From Gossypium raimondii (taxonomy: Eukaryota > Streptophyta > Magnoliopsida > Malvales > Malvaceae), in the NCBI RefSeq assembly GCF_025698545.1, contig NC_068569.1:16740001-16804000 (forward strand): a stretch of DNA of 64,000 nt, given 5' to 3'. The notes under the pieces were generated by a model. The model had not been told where the DNA came from. It saw only the letters and a list, made by a program, of their open reading frames with translations, and searched no databases. The position numbers and the translations under genes were made by a program. How positions within the stretch are numbered: the stretch's first letter is position 1; each line of letters opens with the position of its first letter. Below, piece after piece: positions 13,063 to 25,900 of this stretch.

Positions 13063-13662
13063 TCATGGGCCGGGCCCAATCAAAATTTTAGGACTATTTG
13101 TTAGGCTTGGGTCTGGTCCGAAAATATGCCTAAAATTTTATTCAAGCCCGATTCGGATAAAATTGTTAAAATTCAGACTCAGTTCGTATTAATTTTTTTA
13201 TATAATTTTTTTAAAATTATATATAATACATCAAAAATACTAAAAATATCAAAATAAATGTTTCCTAACAAATTGAAGATAAATTAAAAAAGTATGTATA
13301 CTTAAATAACACTAAGATAGGTGCAATTTAACAAGCAAATGCATCTAAATTAAATAGTAACAAAATTAACAATAAAACAATATTTATACAATGTCCAAAC
13401 AATAACAACAAAATAGTAGCAACATAACAGTGAAATGGTAGCAAAATAGTGAAAACAACAACAACAAAATAACAACAAAATAGTAAAAAAACAACATTTT
13501 TTTTTTGCATATTCGGGCTGGATCGGACTTGGGCCCAAAAAACTTTACCCGAGGCCTGACCCGTTTTCTAAACAGGCCTTAAGTTTTGGCCAAGCCCTTT
13601 TTCGGGCCTATATTTTTACCCAAACCCTCTCACTTTTCGAACGGGCCGGTCTTCGAGTCAGG
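13063..13662. mobile_element. Dispersed-repeat-like element with GGGCCGG-rich ends
   Basis: The left end has GGGCCGGGCCC and the right end has GGGCCGG, each followed inward by phrases rich in CGGGCC and AGGCC. They flank an AT-rich core with many AACAACAAAATAGTA-like units. This organisation is familiar from repeats in plant genomes. I cannot assign a superfamily, and the ends are approximate. Confidence 0.45.
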
Positions 13663-14012
13663 TCTACTTATGCATTGTATCAATAGAATATATAATTATT
13701 AAAGTTTCATTTAGCTCAAAATAGTTGCTTTAAGTTTTATCCAAATTCACTTATATTTATGAATGAGTAATTTAAACTTGTTTAGGTCCATCCATATTTT
13801 TATTTTTTAAAATATAATTATTTTATTTAATATTTAGTAATTTGTTATAACAAAAGTTATACAAGATCTTGGATGGTACAATGAAGGCAATTTACATCGT
13901 AAATGGTGTGAAGAGCTATTTAAAATGATGGTTAATTTGACGGATTTGAGGTCATACCTTAGCAGAGCTTGGGTAATAGGTCTTGTCTCTTTTCTATTTT
14001 CTTGGAAGATGT

Positions 14013-14455
14013 GATATTTATAGATGGAGGAGAGCTTAAAATGGATCCCTTATCTCATGATTGTCTTTTTGATAGAATCTAACTTAAACCCAATGTATGG
14101 GTTGGATATGACTATATTGGCAGTTTGTGAGGTTGGAAAGTCGAAAACATTAATGAGATTAGATTTTATATGGTTGTTGTCTTTGGTCGCATTGTGACAA
14201 TGCTCTATCAATAAACACATTTGAATGGCGTGAGATATTTATAGATGGAGAAGAGCTTAAAATGGATCCCTTATCTCATGATTGCCTTTTTGATAGAGTT
14301 TAACTTAGACCCAGGGTTTGGGTTGAATGTGACTATATTGGGAGTTGGTGAGGTTGGGAAGTTAGAAACATTAAACATTAACGATATTAGATTTGATATG
14401 ATTGTTGTCCTCGGTGGTGTTGTGACAATGCTCCATCAGTAAAACGCATCTAAAT
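14013..14455. repeat. Tandem duplication, two units of about 221 bases
   Basis: Unit 1 starts at 14,013 and unit 2 at 14,234, both with GATATTTATAGATGGA. Long stretches match, for example GCTTAAAATGGATCCCTTAT in both. The units have diverged by substitutions and small indels. An ORF in unit 2 (14,245-14,442) is broken in unit 1 and matches nothing I know. Confidence 0.8.
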
Positions 14456-14638
14456 GGCGTGGGTTGCCTATGTGTGGCAAGTATTCAAGTGGGCATGAGA
14501 GGTGCCTAGGCCCAAGTGTCATAGGGTTGGACTTTAGTCAAACTAACTGTGCAACCTTAGACAATGAATTCGTTTCAAATTATTTAAGTTAGTTTGAACC
14601 GACAAAGTTGAGAATCTTAAAATGTTCTCTAAAACACT

Positions 14639-15000
14639 GATGATGGAAAATTATTAAGTGAAACAAACAAGAAAATAAGAAAGCTTTGAGTAAATTTTCT
14701 AAGGTCGCATGGTTAGTTCAACTATATTCTTAACCTGTGATGTAAGGATATAACATAATTATATATTTATCACTATAATCATATAATTTTTTCTTTTACT
14801 AATTTTATCGACACAAAGCAATGATGATGGAAAGCTATTAAGGGAAACAAATGAGAAAACAAGAAAGTTTTCAGTAAATTCTCTAAGGTTGCATGGATAG
14901 TTCAGCTAAAATTTTGGCCATGACACAAGTATATAGTATAATTATATTTTCGTTATAATTATAATTTTTGATTTTATTAATTTTTTACACAATCTCTAAA
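14639..15000. repeat. Second tandem duplication, two units of about 184 bases
   Basis: Units start at 14,639 and 14,823 with GATGATGGAAA and share a TAAATT(T/C)TCTAAGGT core and GCATGG(T/A)TAGTTCA. The copies have diverged markedly. They lie just downstream of the 221-base duplication and are unrelated to it in sequence. Confidence 0.75.
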
Positions 15001-15410
15001 TTACCTATAAGTCCCTCACTCGTAAATCGAAAGATAAAACACACTTAAACGCGTTTGAACCTATTTTTTCATTGTCGCTATAATAACAATAGTACCAACT
15101 AAACTAAAGTTAAATAAACTATTAAATTTTTAAATATAAATAAAATATTATTTAGACTTTACATTATAGTATAATATATTTAATCTTGATATAATATAAC
15201 CTAAATGGTATATTAAAATATATATCATAAACTTAAAACAATTAGAATCAAACTTTAAATATTATAAATTTTAAAATACCTAATTTATTTTATCTAAACT
15301 TTTTTTCTTTTTGAATAAAATATTTTTATTCAAACCATCATAAATTTAAAAGTAAGAGACCAACCCTTTTAACAAATTTAGTTACAACCCCAATTACATT
15401 CCTTTTTAAC

Positions 15411-16440
15411 TTTATTCACTGTTTGGCCTTTAACCATATCTATTTTTTCATATTGAGACTTAAATTTTTTTTTCTCTCCTTTTAGTACATGAATTATAGT
15501 TTTGTTACACTTTTTGGCCCATGTCATTAACGTTATTAAAAAAATAGCAACCAATCAAAACACGCCATGTATCCCCGTTGACGTTGATGTGGATGATGAC
15601 ATGGCTATTGACAGTTTTGACTATGCGTTGACTAGACCAAAAATTTGTAATTTTTTATTAGAAACCATAAAAATACTTAAAATATATAAAAATTATTAAA
15701 AATTTAGATTATTAAAAAATAAAATTGTAAAAATTAAATATTTTTAAAAATATTTTAAAATTTTAAAAGCTATTAAAATTATAAAACATTATTTAAAAAT
15801 TTTAAAAATATTAAAATTGTGAAAATTATTAAAAATTGAAAATAATTATTAAAAATTGTAAAACTATGAATCAGTGGCATTTAATTAGCAATTTTACAAT
15901 TTTAAAATAATTTTACAATTTTTAATCAAATTATTTGTTGTTACTGTTTCAAGACCGCAAATCTGAAAACAATAATGTCAAAGTAGATGACAGCATAAAA
16001 ATCTCCTTGTATTCATTTAAAATTTGTAGAGAAATTTGAAGAATTTGATTTGTTAACTATTTACAATTTTTAATAATTATTTTACGATTTTTAATAATTT
16101 TATAAAAATTAAATAATGTTTTATAACTTTTAATAACTTTTTAAAATTTTAAAATATTTTAAACAATATTTAATAATTATTATAATATTTATTTTTTATA
16201 ATTTTTGGTCTAGTCAATCGGTCAACACTGTTAATGTGATCAACAGCCACTTCATCATCCATTACAGCGGTCAATAGGACATCCAGCGTGTTTTGATTGG
16301 TTGCTGCTTTTTTAACACCGTTAATAACAGGGATCAGAAAGTATAATGGAACTATAGTTCGGGTACCAAAATAGGACAAAAAAATTTAGATACCAATATG
16401 AGAAAATAGGTATAGTTTAGGGTCCAAAGAATGAATAAAA
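15411..16440. mobile_element. Foldback element with arms of about 240 bases
   Basis: The left arm (about 15,411-15,650) and right arm (about 16,195-16,440) are imperfect inverted repeats. The left arm starts TTTATTCACTGTTTGGCC and the reverse complement of the right arm starts TTTATTCATTCTTTGGACC. Both arms share AGCAACCAATCAAAACACG and GACTAGACCAAAAAT. The AT-rich middle has no coding capacity. This is a large MITE or foldback transposon. ORFs in its arms (15,502-15,699 and 16,170-16,379) are repeat sequence, not genes. Confidence 0.75.
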
Positions 16441-17680
16441 CTTTTTTTTCTTTTCCCATTTTTAATGTGTCTGTAGTGACTTTTAAATCATTCTCACAAT
16501 GGCATTGGTTTATGTGCCAAAAAGAAGAAGAAAAAAATGAAAGTCCCACGCCCATTAATTGCCCGAAATCTAGTTGAAGATGGGCCAATGCATGAAGTTG
16601 ATAGCCATTGATCTGGTTTTCCCTCCAAAATGAATGGAGAGATGTGATGGCGAGGAGACAGCAGACTCAAGTCCCAAATCGGAGTAGGGAAGGGGTAAGA
16701 CTAGTTTTATTCAAACCTTTTTAAAGATGGAGTTGATGGTGGATACTGGATTTGTTTGTCTGCTGGTGGAGATTGGCAGTCGTGTGATCTTTGCCTCTTT
16801 TCTTTCAGTTCTTTTCCTCCAACACTCACTCCTTTCCAAGTAATGGAAAATGTAGACCTCTTAACTAATTTCAAGTTGATGAAAGTCAAATACCATAAAA
16901 AGCTACCCCCATTTTAATAGATAAAGAAGTCGTGGAAGTGGAAGGGGGATTAGGATAAACCTTTTTAAAATAAACAACGACGTGAACTCCTTTTCCGCTT
17001 TCTTTTCGGAAAATAGAAGTTTTCTGCATTTATTTTGTTGGTACAACTTTAATGTAATCAACACTTTTAATTAATGAATCAAATATGGGTGTTTAATAGT
17101 GTAATAAATCTCTTTTGTCAAAAAAATTTATATTCTTTGCGACCCTTAAATCAAAAGAAAAATATGTTAACGTCTTCCTTTTTATTATAATATCAACTGA
17201 GTTAAGATTCAATAGATAATCCTACCTTCTTTTGGTCATGATTAAATCTTGGATAAGCTGTTTGTAGTAAAAGAAAATTATCATTGCCTAACGTTTTGAT
17301 TTAGTAGACTATAATAACTAAGGGACCTTAGCACATCTAAGCCTAGAGAATATATTTAACAAATTTTTAATTAGTCGGTTCGTTTATAATTATTAACCAG
17401 ATTTTTGTTAAGAAAATTCAAAATCATTTTCCAAATATATACTTCTGAATTATTGGATGAAAGAATAGATGCAAGATTTTAAGCATTTTTATAAAAAAAT
17501 ATTATTTTTGAATAATATTTTTCACAATCAAAATACTTTCGAATCCGGTTAAAAGTGGGGGCAAAGAAAGATAAGCCGAAGCAGGCCCAAAAAGAAGGAT
17601 TTGGGCTTTCATTTTTCAATGGAAAGCCCAAAATACGAGAGTAATCAGATTGGATTTTATGGGTTGCGCTCTCATTTCTG
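16441..17680. other. Intergenic region
   Basis: I see no recognisable gene. GGCCCAAAA near 17,586 could be a promoter element for the possible transcription unit that follows. Confidence 0.45.
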
Positions 17681-17689
17681 CAAGTGAAA

Positions 17690-20600
17690 GTAACCCAAAC
17701 GACACTCTTCGTTAAATTTCCGGAATCGTTTGCTTAGCTTAGCTTAGCTTCACCGCCGGTCCACCGTCGCTGCTAATGTAAGCCTCGTTTCCTCTGGTTT
17801 CACATGAACTTCACTCCTCCGCCTCACCTTTTTGTTTTCCCCGTTTCTTCACGCGATTTATTATTTTGTTTGATTATTTTCTTATTGACAAATTGATATT
17901 TTCTTTTAGTTCATGAACTTTGAGTAATTGATTAAATTGTAATTATTGAATCATTTGAATTAGAGCGGGGAACTTATTATTATGTAGCTTAAAGGAAAAC
18001 AATTTTAACTCTTCTCAGTAATTGCTTTTAATGGCTTTATTTATGTAATTTCTTACTTGATCATTGCTTGTATATGGAGGAAGATAGTGGACATGTTGAA
18101 TTGCTGGTGAGATTTTGCTTTGCGGTTGTCGTTCTGATGTTGACATCGTGCTAAATTTTATAACTTCTAATTTTACTTCCCTCGAAAAATACATATATTG
18201 TTGCGGCTATTGGGGGGTGGTGGAATTATGATGATTATTATTTGATAATTTAAACATTATTATAATTAAAAAGGTGAAGCAACAATCAAGCACTGAAACA
18301 ACCAATCCAACGGTAGCTGAAAACCCATCATTCTAATAGCAAAATAATCCATAGATTGTGCCTTAAAAATTCAACAATATATTAATGTCTGCTAAAGGAC
18401 TCCTTTAGGTGTTTATCTAAGATTTGTATGTGAACCCCTTTTTCTTCTGCTGCTGATTAAGTAATTCTTAGTGCTGATGGTGTGTTGAAGTTTTAGGTGT
18501 AAATGGGTAAGATGATTAGGACAGATAATGACTGCTGATAAGTGGTGTAGTTTAATATGATAGTGTGGTCGGTGGTCCATAAGCGTACACCTTGGTTGGG
18601 CAGATGAGGTTTTGAGAAAAATATATTTACCCGTACAGAATGACTGTGCCCAGCATGTGGTCTTGAGATGGCCAAGGTAGCTCTTGATTAGGACTTGCTT
18701 TTGGACTTCATATACTGTCTTTCTCTTGGTCATTACAATGTTGAATAGCTAGTGCAGAGAAAATTTTTCTAATTTGTCGTCTTCTTGTACATGTATGTGG
18801 TTTGATATTGATGGAGTGTCCCTTAAATTCACCTCCCCTCTTTTAAAGATATGATGATTGCTACTAAGATAACTACTCCTGAGGATATATTATATGCATC
18901 TTTCTTTACCTCACATATTTTGGCAGTAGGTTTGGTGAATTGCTCTCTTGTTTTGTATTCTATGTTCACCATGAACTTATTGGTTTCAGTTTTCGAACAC
19001 AAGTGGAACCTTGTTGTTCCCGTCCTTTTCCCATTTCAGATTGTTCTTTTGGAACTACTACCTAAGATCTTTTCCAAAGTGTGAAATTGGCATTTGCTTT
19101 TATACCATTATTTAAAATGAAAGCTTGTGGGTTTACAATAGAATAGTGATGTTTATAGAATGCCTACCATTTCTATACTTTTAATGATTTGCCTTCATGT
19201 GAGTGACATGATTTTCCATTCTTCTAACAGGAAAACAAAAAAATCAAATGCTTCTTTTAATTCGTCTAATATAGTCACCATCCCCTTTTAATCATGTGAG
19301 CCGTTATTTGATCAGATTTCCTAGTTAACCAAGATGAAACATGTTAAACGTCTTTCTACCCTTAACTCTGTGGTTGTGTCAGTGGAAAAGGGGGGAAGAA
19401 TGAGTAGGTGGAAAGAGTTTGAAGATGTCAGCTTCGTTTTCCTATTAAAGAATGAACAAACTTTTTTCATTCCTCTTCTCTTACTTTCTGGCTAATATGA
19501 ATGCTCTCTCTGTATCTATTGGCCTTTGTAGTGGATAGACGTGTTTGTGTTTTAATAAGCATCTTATAAGAACCAAAATCTTTCTTAGACATGAAATATG
19601 CTACCAAGTCAAGGCTTTAAACTCGACTTACATAAATGCTTTCATTTTGACCATTGCTGTTCTTACTCCTTGCTGGCATGAAAGCTAAGACTGGTTTTAC
19701 ATGATGCCAAAGTTGTTTGTTATACAATCATGTATCTGTTACACATTTCGTCTTCACAGGCGCATTTGTGTAAGAATGCCATTAAATATTTTTCTTCTTT
19801 GGAAAAAAGGCGAAAGGTGTTAAATTTGTTGTAACATGAGTCTTCTCAATTGTTTGTTCTTTTTATTGGACTGAATGCTTATGAAACCTGACATTCCTGT
19901 TTGATTCTATTTACTTTGTGGTACATATTCATTCACATATGGTTGCCATCTAGTTGCTGTCACCGGCATGCCACATCATGACTAATCAGTTACTGCAGCA
20001 TTTCTCTTTCATTTCTGGTGAAAGAAAATGTCTTTGTACCTTTCAATTGAACGCGACAAGCTGAAGAGTTGTCTTGCTACTACATGTGGGATGAAACAAT
20101 GTAAATATTCCTCTTATAATTTCATCTCATCAATAGCAGCTCACATCAATTCACATTACACATTCCGTAAAACAGTTGATTTTAATAGTTAATTTGTGTA
20201 AATGTTATTAATCCGTGTTATACTTTTAATCCCTTAACGTAGATGACATTTTACTTACCTTATTCTGGTGTCAATGGCAAAGACATGGTTGAAGCGAAAA
20301 CCATCATATGCGTAACAGAGTATCTTTTTATATATAGCATGATATGATACAGGTGTGAAATACCGTCCTGTGATGTGGACTTTGATTGGTGGTGGAGATC
20401 CACTGACTGCATTTGATTCAATATGGTAAATAAAATTTAGAAAATGGGGGTCTTCAGTCCTTACTTGCTGAGAGTTTCGGTGAGTGGAAGGTCGCATTTG
20501 AAGCTGGTTTCGTACGAGGATGACAACCTGGTTATGGCAACCTCATGTGTTTACGTGTACTGCCTGCCTTTAGCTTAAGATGAACACCTTCCTATTTTCC
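17690..20600 (+). other. Possible unrecognised spliced transcription unit
   Basis: A promoter-like stretch with GGCCCAAA is followed by a leader-like segment rich in AGCTT and CCGCC, ending in GCTGCTAAT|GTAAGC, a good splice donor near 17,775. A 26-residue ORF starts at 18,074. Near 20,350 an acceptor-like ACAG precedes an open stretch encoding YRPVMWTLIGGGDPLTAFD, and a 44-residue ORF runs from 20,444 to 20,578. I do not recognise any of these products, and I cannot join them into one convincing frame. The minus strand over the same bases (20,255-20,497) is also open. It could be a small gene, a long non-coding RNA or chance. Confidence 0.25.
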
Positions 20601-22216
20601 ACAGCAACATGCTAGAGAGAGATTAATATACAGGCCAGTCGGACAATCTGGCATGGAATATTCTTACAGTAGTTTGATGAACAGATCTGATTTATTCTTT
20701 TATTTTTTGTTTCTATCGGTCCATTTACAGGCTCTTTGATAACTTGCAATGAAGCATCTCTCAATCAAACCGCTCATCATTAATTTGCCACCCAGTGGAT
20801 GTATCGTATACATAATAAAAGCTAAAAAAAAATAAATCTCTTCCAAGGACTGCCATTGACGTTTATGCTACAGAATTGATTTATTTCTACAAATTTCCAA
20901 TTTGTTTTCACATGCAAAGGGAAGCTTAAAACATTCACCTTAATCACTGCTCATGGACAATCAATGTACGATGGCTGACATTTTGTATATATATTTATAT
21001 TTATATCTTTTTCATGTCAAATCAGAGGGATTGGGTGGACAAGTCTTTTACGAAATTATTCATGACTCGGATCAAATTCTACAGGTATTTGAAACTATTG
21101 CTGGTCGGGTTCGGGTCTACACCCTTTTCAGTGCAAGGTCAAACTCTTGACGGGTTGACAGTTGGAACAAACAAGGGCGGCAGATTTTCACGGCTAAAAA
21201 AACAGATAGAAAATCAACCGTCCAACACAAATTAAAGCAACAAAACAAAAACTAATAAGAAAAAAAGGGTTTGGTCCAAGCGAAGAGCTTCGCATGTTAC
21301 ATGTTTGGTCCTCATTAATACAAATAAAAATCTTAGGTCCCATTAATGACTCATTTAATACGCATTAAACAAACAACAATAAAACTAATCAAACCCTAAA
21401 AAGCAAGCATCAACTTACGTTAATTAAGTATTATAGAAATGAAAAAAATAAAACCCTACTCACCGCCTACCTTTCATCACCTATCAATTTCCAACAAACA
21501 AAGCCTTCCGTAAAAGCCACCACCATCGATGACGGTGACACCCCCTCCCCTCCCCTGCTCATCTCTCTCTCTCTCTCTCTCTCTCTAATCTGGCTGTGTT
21601 TTTTTTGGTGTCCACAAGCAAAGTCATAAGTAACTAACTGTACTTGCTTCTCGCATGTAACTCTGTGACTAAATCTCACCCTTATCTTCTTATCTAGTTT
21701 GTTTGGTTGTAGCAGCTAATATATGGATACACAAGCTGGTAGGCCATCGCCCCCCCCCCCCCTTCCCCTTTTTTTTTTCATGCCTATCCTCTTATTGATC
21801 ACACGCCCTCGGGTCCTTCATCTCTTACTTCGAATTTCCCCAACTTTTTTTGTTGAAAACATATTGATATTAATACAAGGAAATTGAATATAAAGATATT
21901 ATTAACCTAAACAAAAAGCACGGCTGGAACTGATCAAGGAATTAGGAGTATTTACTAACTCAGCGATATATATCCCTGTTTCATCAATATCCATTCATGT
22001 TAAAAGTTACATGCCATAAACTAAACTTGTATTCCCAAAGTAAAACATTCATAACCTTATCAAACAGAGAATCAATCCATTTTTTTATTGATTCTATTCT
22101 TTGGGCACTTGCTATTCCGTGAGAGAATCAAAAAGACATAAGTGGGGGAAAAAAAAAGTGGCGAGTATGAACAGTTGTAGGTTTTTGGGTTATGGTAAAC
22201 TATTATATTGTTTTTT
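20601..22216. other. Intergenic and ERF downstream region
   Basis: The region holds simple repeats (CT at 21,562-21,586, poly-C at 21,750-21,762) and unrelated short ORFs. The part next to 22,217 is probably the ERF 3'UTR. Confidence 0.5.
21562..21586. repeat. CT microsatellite
   Basis: An uninterrupted CT tract of about 12 units lies in intergenic DNA downstream of the ERF gene. Confidence 0.95.
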
Positions 22217-22678
22217 TCAATCTTCACCAGAACTGTCAGGGTACTTGTTCAAATCAGGTTTACGGAAAACTCGAGTAGGGTTCGATGATTCCGATGATGA
22301 AGCAGAAGCATGATGGAGTGAGGTCTGTAAAGCGTCGACTTTAGCCCCCACCTCGGTTGCTTTCTTGCGTATGGAAGCGGCTGAGATATCCCTAAGCTCG
22401 TCTTCTTGGAATATGAGGTCAGGGAAGTTGAGCCTGGCGGAAGGACCACGCAAGTAGAAAACGGCGGTGTCATAGGCACGAGCGGCGGCTACAGGGGTGG
22501 TGTAAGAACCGAGCCAAATCCTGGACCGCTTGTTGGGTTCTCTGATTTCAGCGACCCACTTTCCCCACTTCCTCATCCTTATCCCTCTGAATGGTTTCTC
22601 CTTTTGCTGTGTCCTATGCAGCTTTCGCTTCTCTCCGCTTGCTGGACTTGATGTTAAACAACAATCACCTAGCTCCAT
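22217..22678 (-). CDS. AP2/ERF transcription factor, DREB A-5/group II, with EAR motif
   Basis: This nuclear DNA-binding protein is 153 residues long and encoded by one exon, as usual in the family. A single AP2 domain spans about residues 29-87. It has the [18 protein letters not shown] strands, the WLGSY turn, and the helix [15 protein letters not shown] ending in SARLNFP. The RKLHRT stretch before it and the sequence [11 protein letters not shown] place it with Arabidopsis DEAR1/DEAR2 and ERF008-011. Residues 142-148, DLNKYPD, form a DLNxxP-type EAR repression motif 6 residues from the C-terminus. In characterised members this recruits TOPLESS-type co-repressors, so a repressor acting in stress or growth responses is likely. 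A serine-rich stretch precedes the motif. No damage is seen. I leave the symbol empty because the one-to-one orthologue cannot be settled from sequence alone. Confidence 0.95.
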   Translation of the reverse strand: MELGDCCLTSSPASGEKRKLHRTQQKEKPFRGIRMRKWGKWVAEIREPNKRSRIWLGSYTTPVAAARAYDTAVFYLRGPSARLNFPDLIFQEDELRDISAASIRKKATEVGAKVDALQTSLHHASASSSESSNPTRVFRKPDLNKYPDSSGED

Positions 22679-22854
22679 GACTCAAAAGATAAAAGAAGAC
22701 CAAAATCCTAAAACTAAATGGATTTTTTTTATTTCCCCTTGTTTCTGGAAACTATTACTTGTAAGCCATAAGAAGAAGGAGAAAAAGAAGGGAACAGATT
22801 CTAGCTACGTTTAATCAACGAATACTCTTTGCTCCAAAACCAATTCTCTATTGT

Positions 22855-22865
22855 TATATATAAGT
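22855..22865 (-). promoter_or_regulatory. Probable TATA box of the ERF gene
   Basis: The minus strand reads TTATATATAA here, about 180 bases upstream of the ERF ATG at 22,678. This leaves a leader of about 150 bases, a normal length. A GCCGCC core (22,982-22,987, plus strand) lies further upstream and resembles the GCC box bound by ERF proteins, so cross-regulation by ERFs is possible. Confidence 0.45.
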
Positions 22866-22987
22866 AGAAAAGGATATATAAATAAATAATAAATAAATAA
22901 TATATTGAAGATAGAGAGAGAAAGAGAGGAAAGAAGCAGCATTAGTTTCCCACTTGGCTGCTAGTCTGTCGTCTGGGCGCGGCCGCC

Positions 22988-25900
22988 ACGTTGATCGATC
23001 TAGCTTTAGATAAATCCAAATTGGGCCGACATAATCCATCACTTCCAATATATCTCTAAAAAAGCCTATACAATTTATGTATTATAGCCATTGCACTACA
23101 CATGCATATTTCTCTCTCTTGCTCTCGCGGTTATCGGTTTGTAATGGTAAGTATGTGACCAGCCGACGTGGTTCTACTATATTCCAAGCACCCGAACTTC
23201 CTTGTTTATTTCCATCTTTAGTCTTCTTTTTTTTTAAATTATTTTTTGTCCCTTTCTTTTTTAACTTCAAATATGCTACTGTTTCATTACAAAATCCTGA
23301 ATAACAAAGTCGGCATTTCCTACAAACAAATTAGTCTTAGGTCAGTTTCACCGGTTACTGGTATGTAGTATGTACTCTACAATTATTAATTACCTTAAAA
23401 TAACTTTATGTTTAAACCCCAAATTTTCTTCTTCTTCTTTTTTTTTTTTGAAAAGAAGTAAAAACTGGATATTTGAAGTTGTTTGTTAGTTTGTTATTTA
23501 GGATATCTAATAATAATAATGGCCTGGATTGAGGGTTTAGGGTGGGTAGCTAGTTTGGCAAGTCAAGTGGGATCCAATTTGAGAAATGGAGGCAATAGAA
23601 AAAAAAAAGTCGGGTGGGGATGGGGATGGTGTGTGACTTTCCGTCCAGTCCACGCAATAAAAATGATCATCCATTCCTTCCTTGGGCTTCCTTTTTGGTA
23701 GTGGAATGAATGAATTACCAAATTGGTTTAATTAGTATGGGTGCAAACCCTTGATTCTTTTGGTGTCAAATCTCAATCTTTATCATCTGATTAATGACCC
23801 CCCCCCCTTTTTATATTGAAAAGAGTGGTGTTAAGTAATTTCCACATCTTCTGAGTGATAAATCCATGATGTGGTATCTCTTCATTGGTTCCTTCATTTT
23901 TCAACACTGTTAAAAGCCAACCCCTCACTTTTTCATTTATTGACTATTAACCCTTCAATCCAACCAGCCGGCCGGCCAGGTTTATTTAAAACCAATTTTT
24001 GGGAGGGGGGGAGGTGCAACATTCCAACCGCCATTTGAATTATTACAAGACAAAAAGTTCTATATTGATACAATGAAACAAAAAGTGGAACCATCAGCTA
24101 TTTTGGCTCCAAACTCCAAATTAAAAATATACACATAGTGCAAAAGGAGGGGAAAATTCAGGGGCAGGCAAGGCATCGTTAGCTTCTTCCACTTGGCTTC
24201 TACAGCTCATTTCACCCCGTTGAATCTTTACCTTTATCAAAGACTGCTGCTTTCTTTTTTAAATAATAGATTTTTCCAAAGAGATTGTACAATCTTGATA
24301 ATAACATACTAGAATTTGCATCGTTTTAATCAAACATTCTTATCATGTGTGCTTAAACTCACCCAAAACTAGATCTTTTTATATATTTAGTCGGCAAATT
24401 ATTTATATACGTGGATGCAATTACAATGCAACAGTAATATGGAGATTCTATGCAATAAAACAAAACAAGATTAGGTGTATCAGATTTTGATCTAATTATT
24501 AGAATTAAAACCCAATACTGAGTCAACACATCACAAAGTTATTATCGATTCCATCCATTTAATTTTCTTTTATTACTGTTTCTGTTTGTAAAAGTATTAT
24601 GTATGTAGAAACTATCATTAGAAATATACAGCTCATTTCGGTCTATTGAATTTTCAGTCCAAATATGTCATTTTCACTTGCACATATCATACAATAAAAT
24701 GAAAACATTCCCATAATCTTACCAACTCTACTTGTCAGCCCCAAAATAATAATGATAATAATAACATAAATAACAATGGTTAATATATTAAAAGATCTAG
24801 AAGTAATTCTTTCAGGTTTATGATCCCAACCTTATCTTTACATTTCTACCATCAAAAATCATTCTCCGAGCAGAGCTGCAACCTTGGGTTTTTTTTTTTT
24901 TTTTAATTTTTAAATTCTCATACGGAGCAGTACACCCTATAGCAGCTGTGTTGGTCCCAAAAAAGATATAGTCAACTGTTCAAACTTGTCTTAAGTTAAG
25001 ACTGACTTCAAACATGGTGTTAATAAAAGGTAGTAAAGAAAATAACAGGCATATTCAAATATAGGACATCTTAAATCATGCAACAGAACCAGAGATCAAA
25101 TAATTTTTGACAGTTCAATTGGTAGGTCACCAGTGGAAATCTGAGGTCTCATCCTATAGTTTCAGGTAAAGACGCCATGACAATGTCCCACTATGCCATG
25201 ATATTATGGATCATGATTGGGAACTAGACTAATTATTAAGCATGCTACTTCTTCAAAGCAAGAGATTCCTATTGGTCCCAATAGCAAAGCTGTCAAATCA
25301 AAGATTGAATATCATCAGGAATTGAGGTCTATATTTGATCCGTGAGTGGTTTAGGGCCTTTGTTTAGGTTGGAATATACATAAAACTAATCCTCCTACAT
25401 TTAGGCTTCTTTATATTAAACTATTACTTATTTACTATTAGAAGCCTAAACCTAATGTTTTCTTCTTGTTTTGTCTAACAAGACTATCTCCATACTATGC
25501 TTTAAACCGTATAATATCCATCACCCGAGCTTCAAATAGAACACACACGCCAAAACTATCAAATTGCAACCATAACCCCTAAGCAACGGGTGCTAGAACA
25601 AGGCTGCGGCATCACCTAAAAAGCTTTTCCAACAGATACTAGCGACAAAAAAATCTCTTTAAAGGCCCTAATTCTTGTCAAATTAATGAATCATTGTGCA
25701 GACCTAATTTCTTGCTTGGACAAAATAACTACCAAGTTCTTGTCAATTTGAGGCAAAACCCATCCCCCCATACTTGTCCTACATAAGCTATGTGATTGGA
25801 GGAAGTTCACTGAGTCATTGGACCTGACCTTAATAACTTCAATTGGATGAGCTACAGAGAATGAAAAGGACCTTTGCCAGTCAGGGGCTTTGAACTCCCG

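Noticed and set aside
13328-13538. Hydrophobic minus-strand ORFs that look like membrane proteins
   Set aside because: They come from the AACAACAAAATAG-like low-complexity core of a dispersed repeat.
15502-16379. Two ORFs sharing an ANQNTL-like segment on opposite strands
   Set aside because: They are the two inverted arms of the foldback element, not genes.
18838-18890. ATGATGA ... CTGA arrangement resembling a C/D-box snoRNA
   Set aside because: The spacing (about 25 bases) is too short and the terminal stem is weak.
22249-22814. ORFs on both strands overlapping the ERF gene
   Set aside because: They are shadows of the AP2 frame, without motifs.
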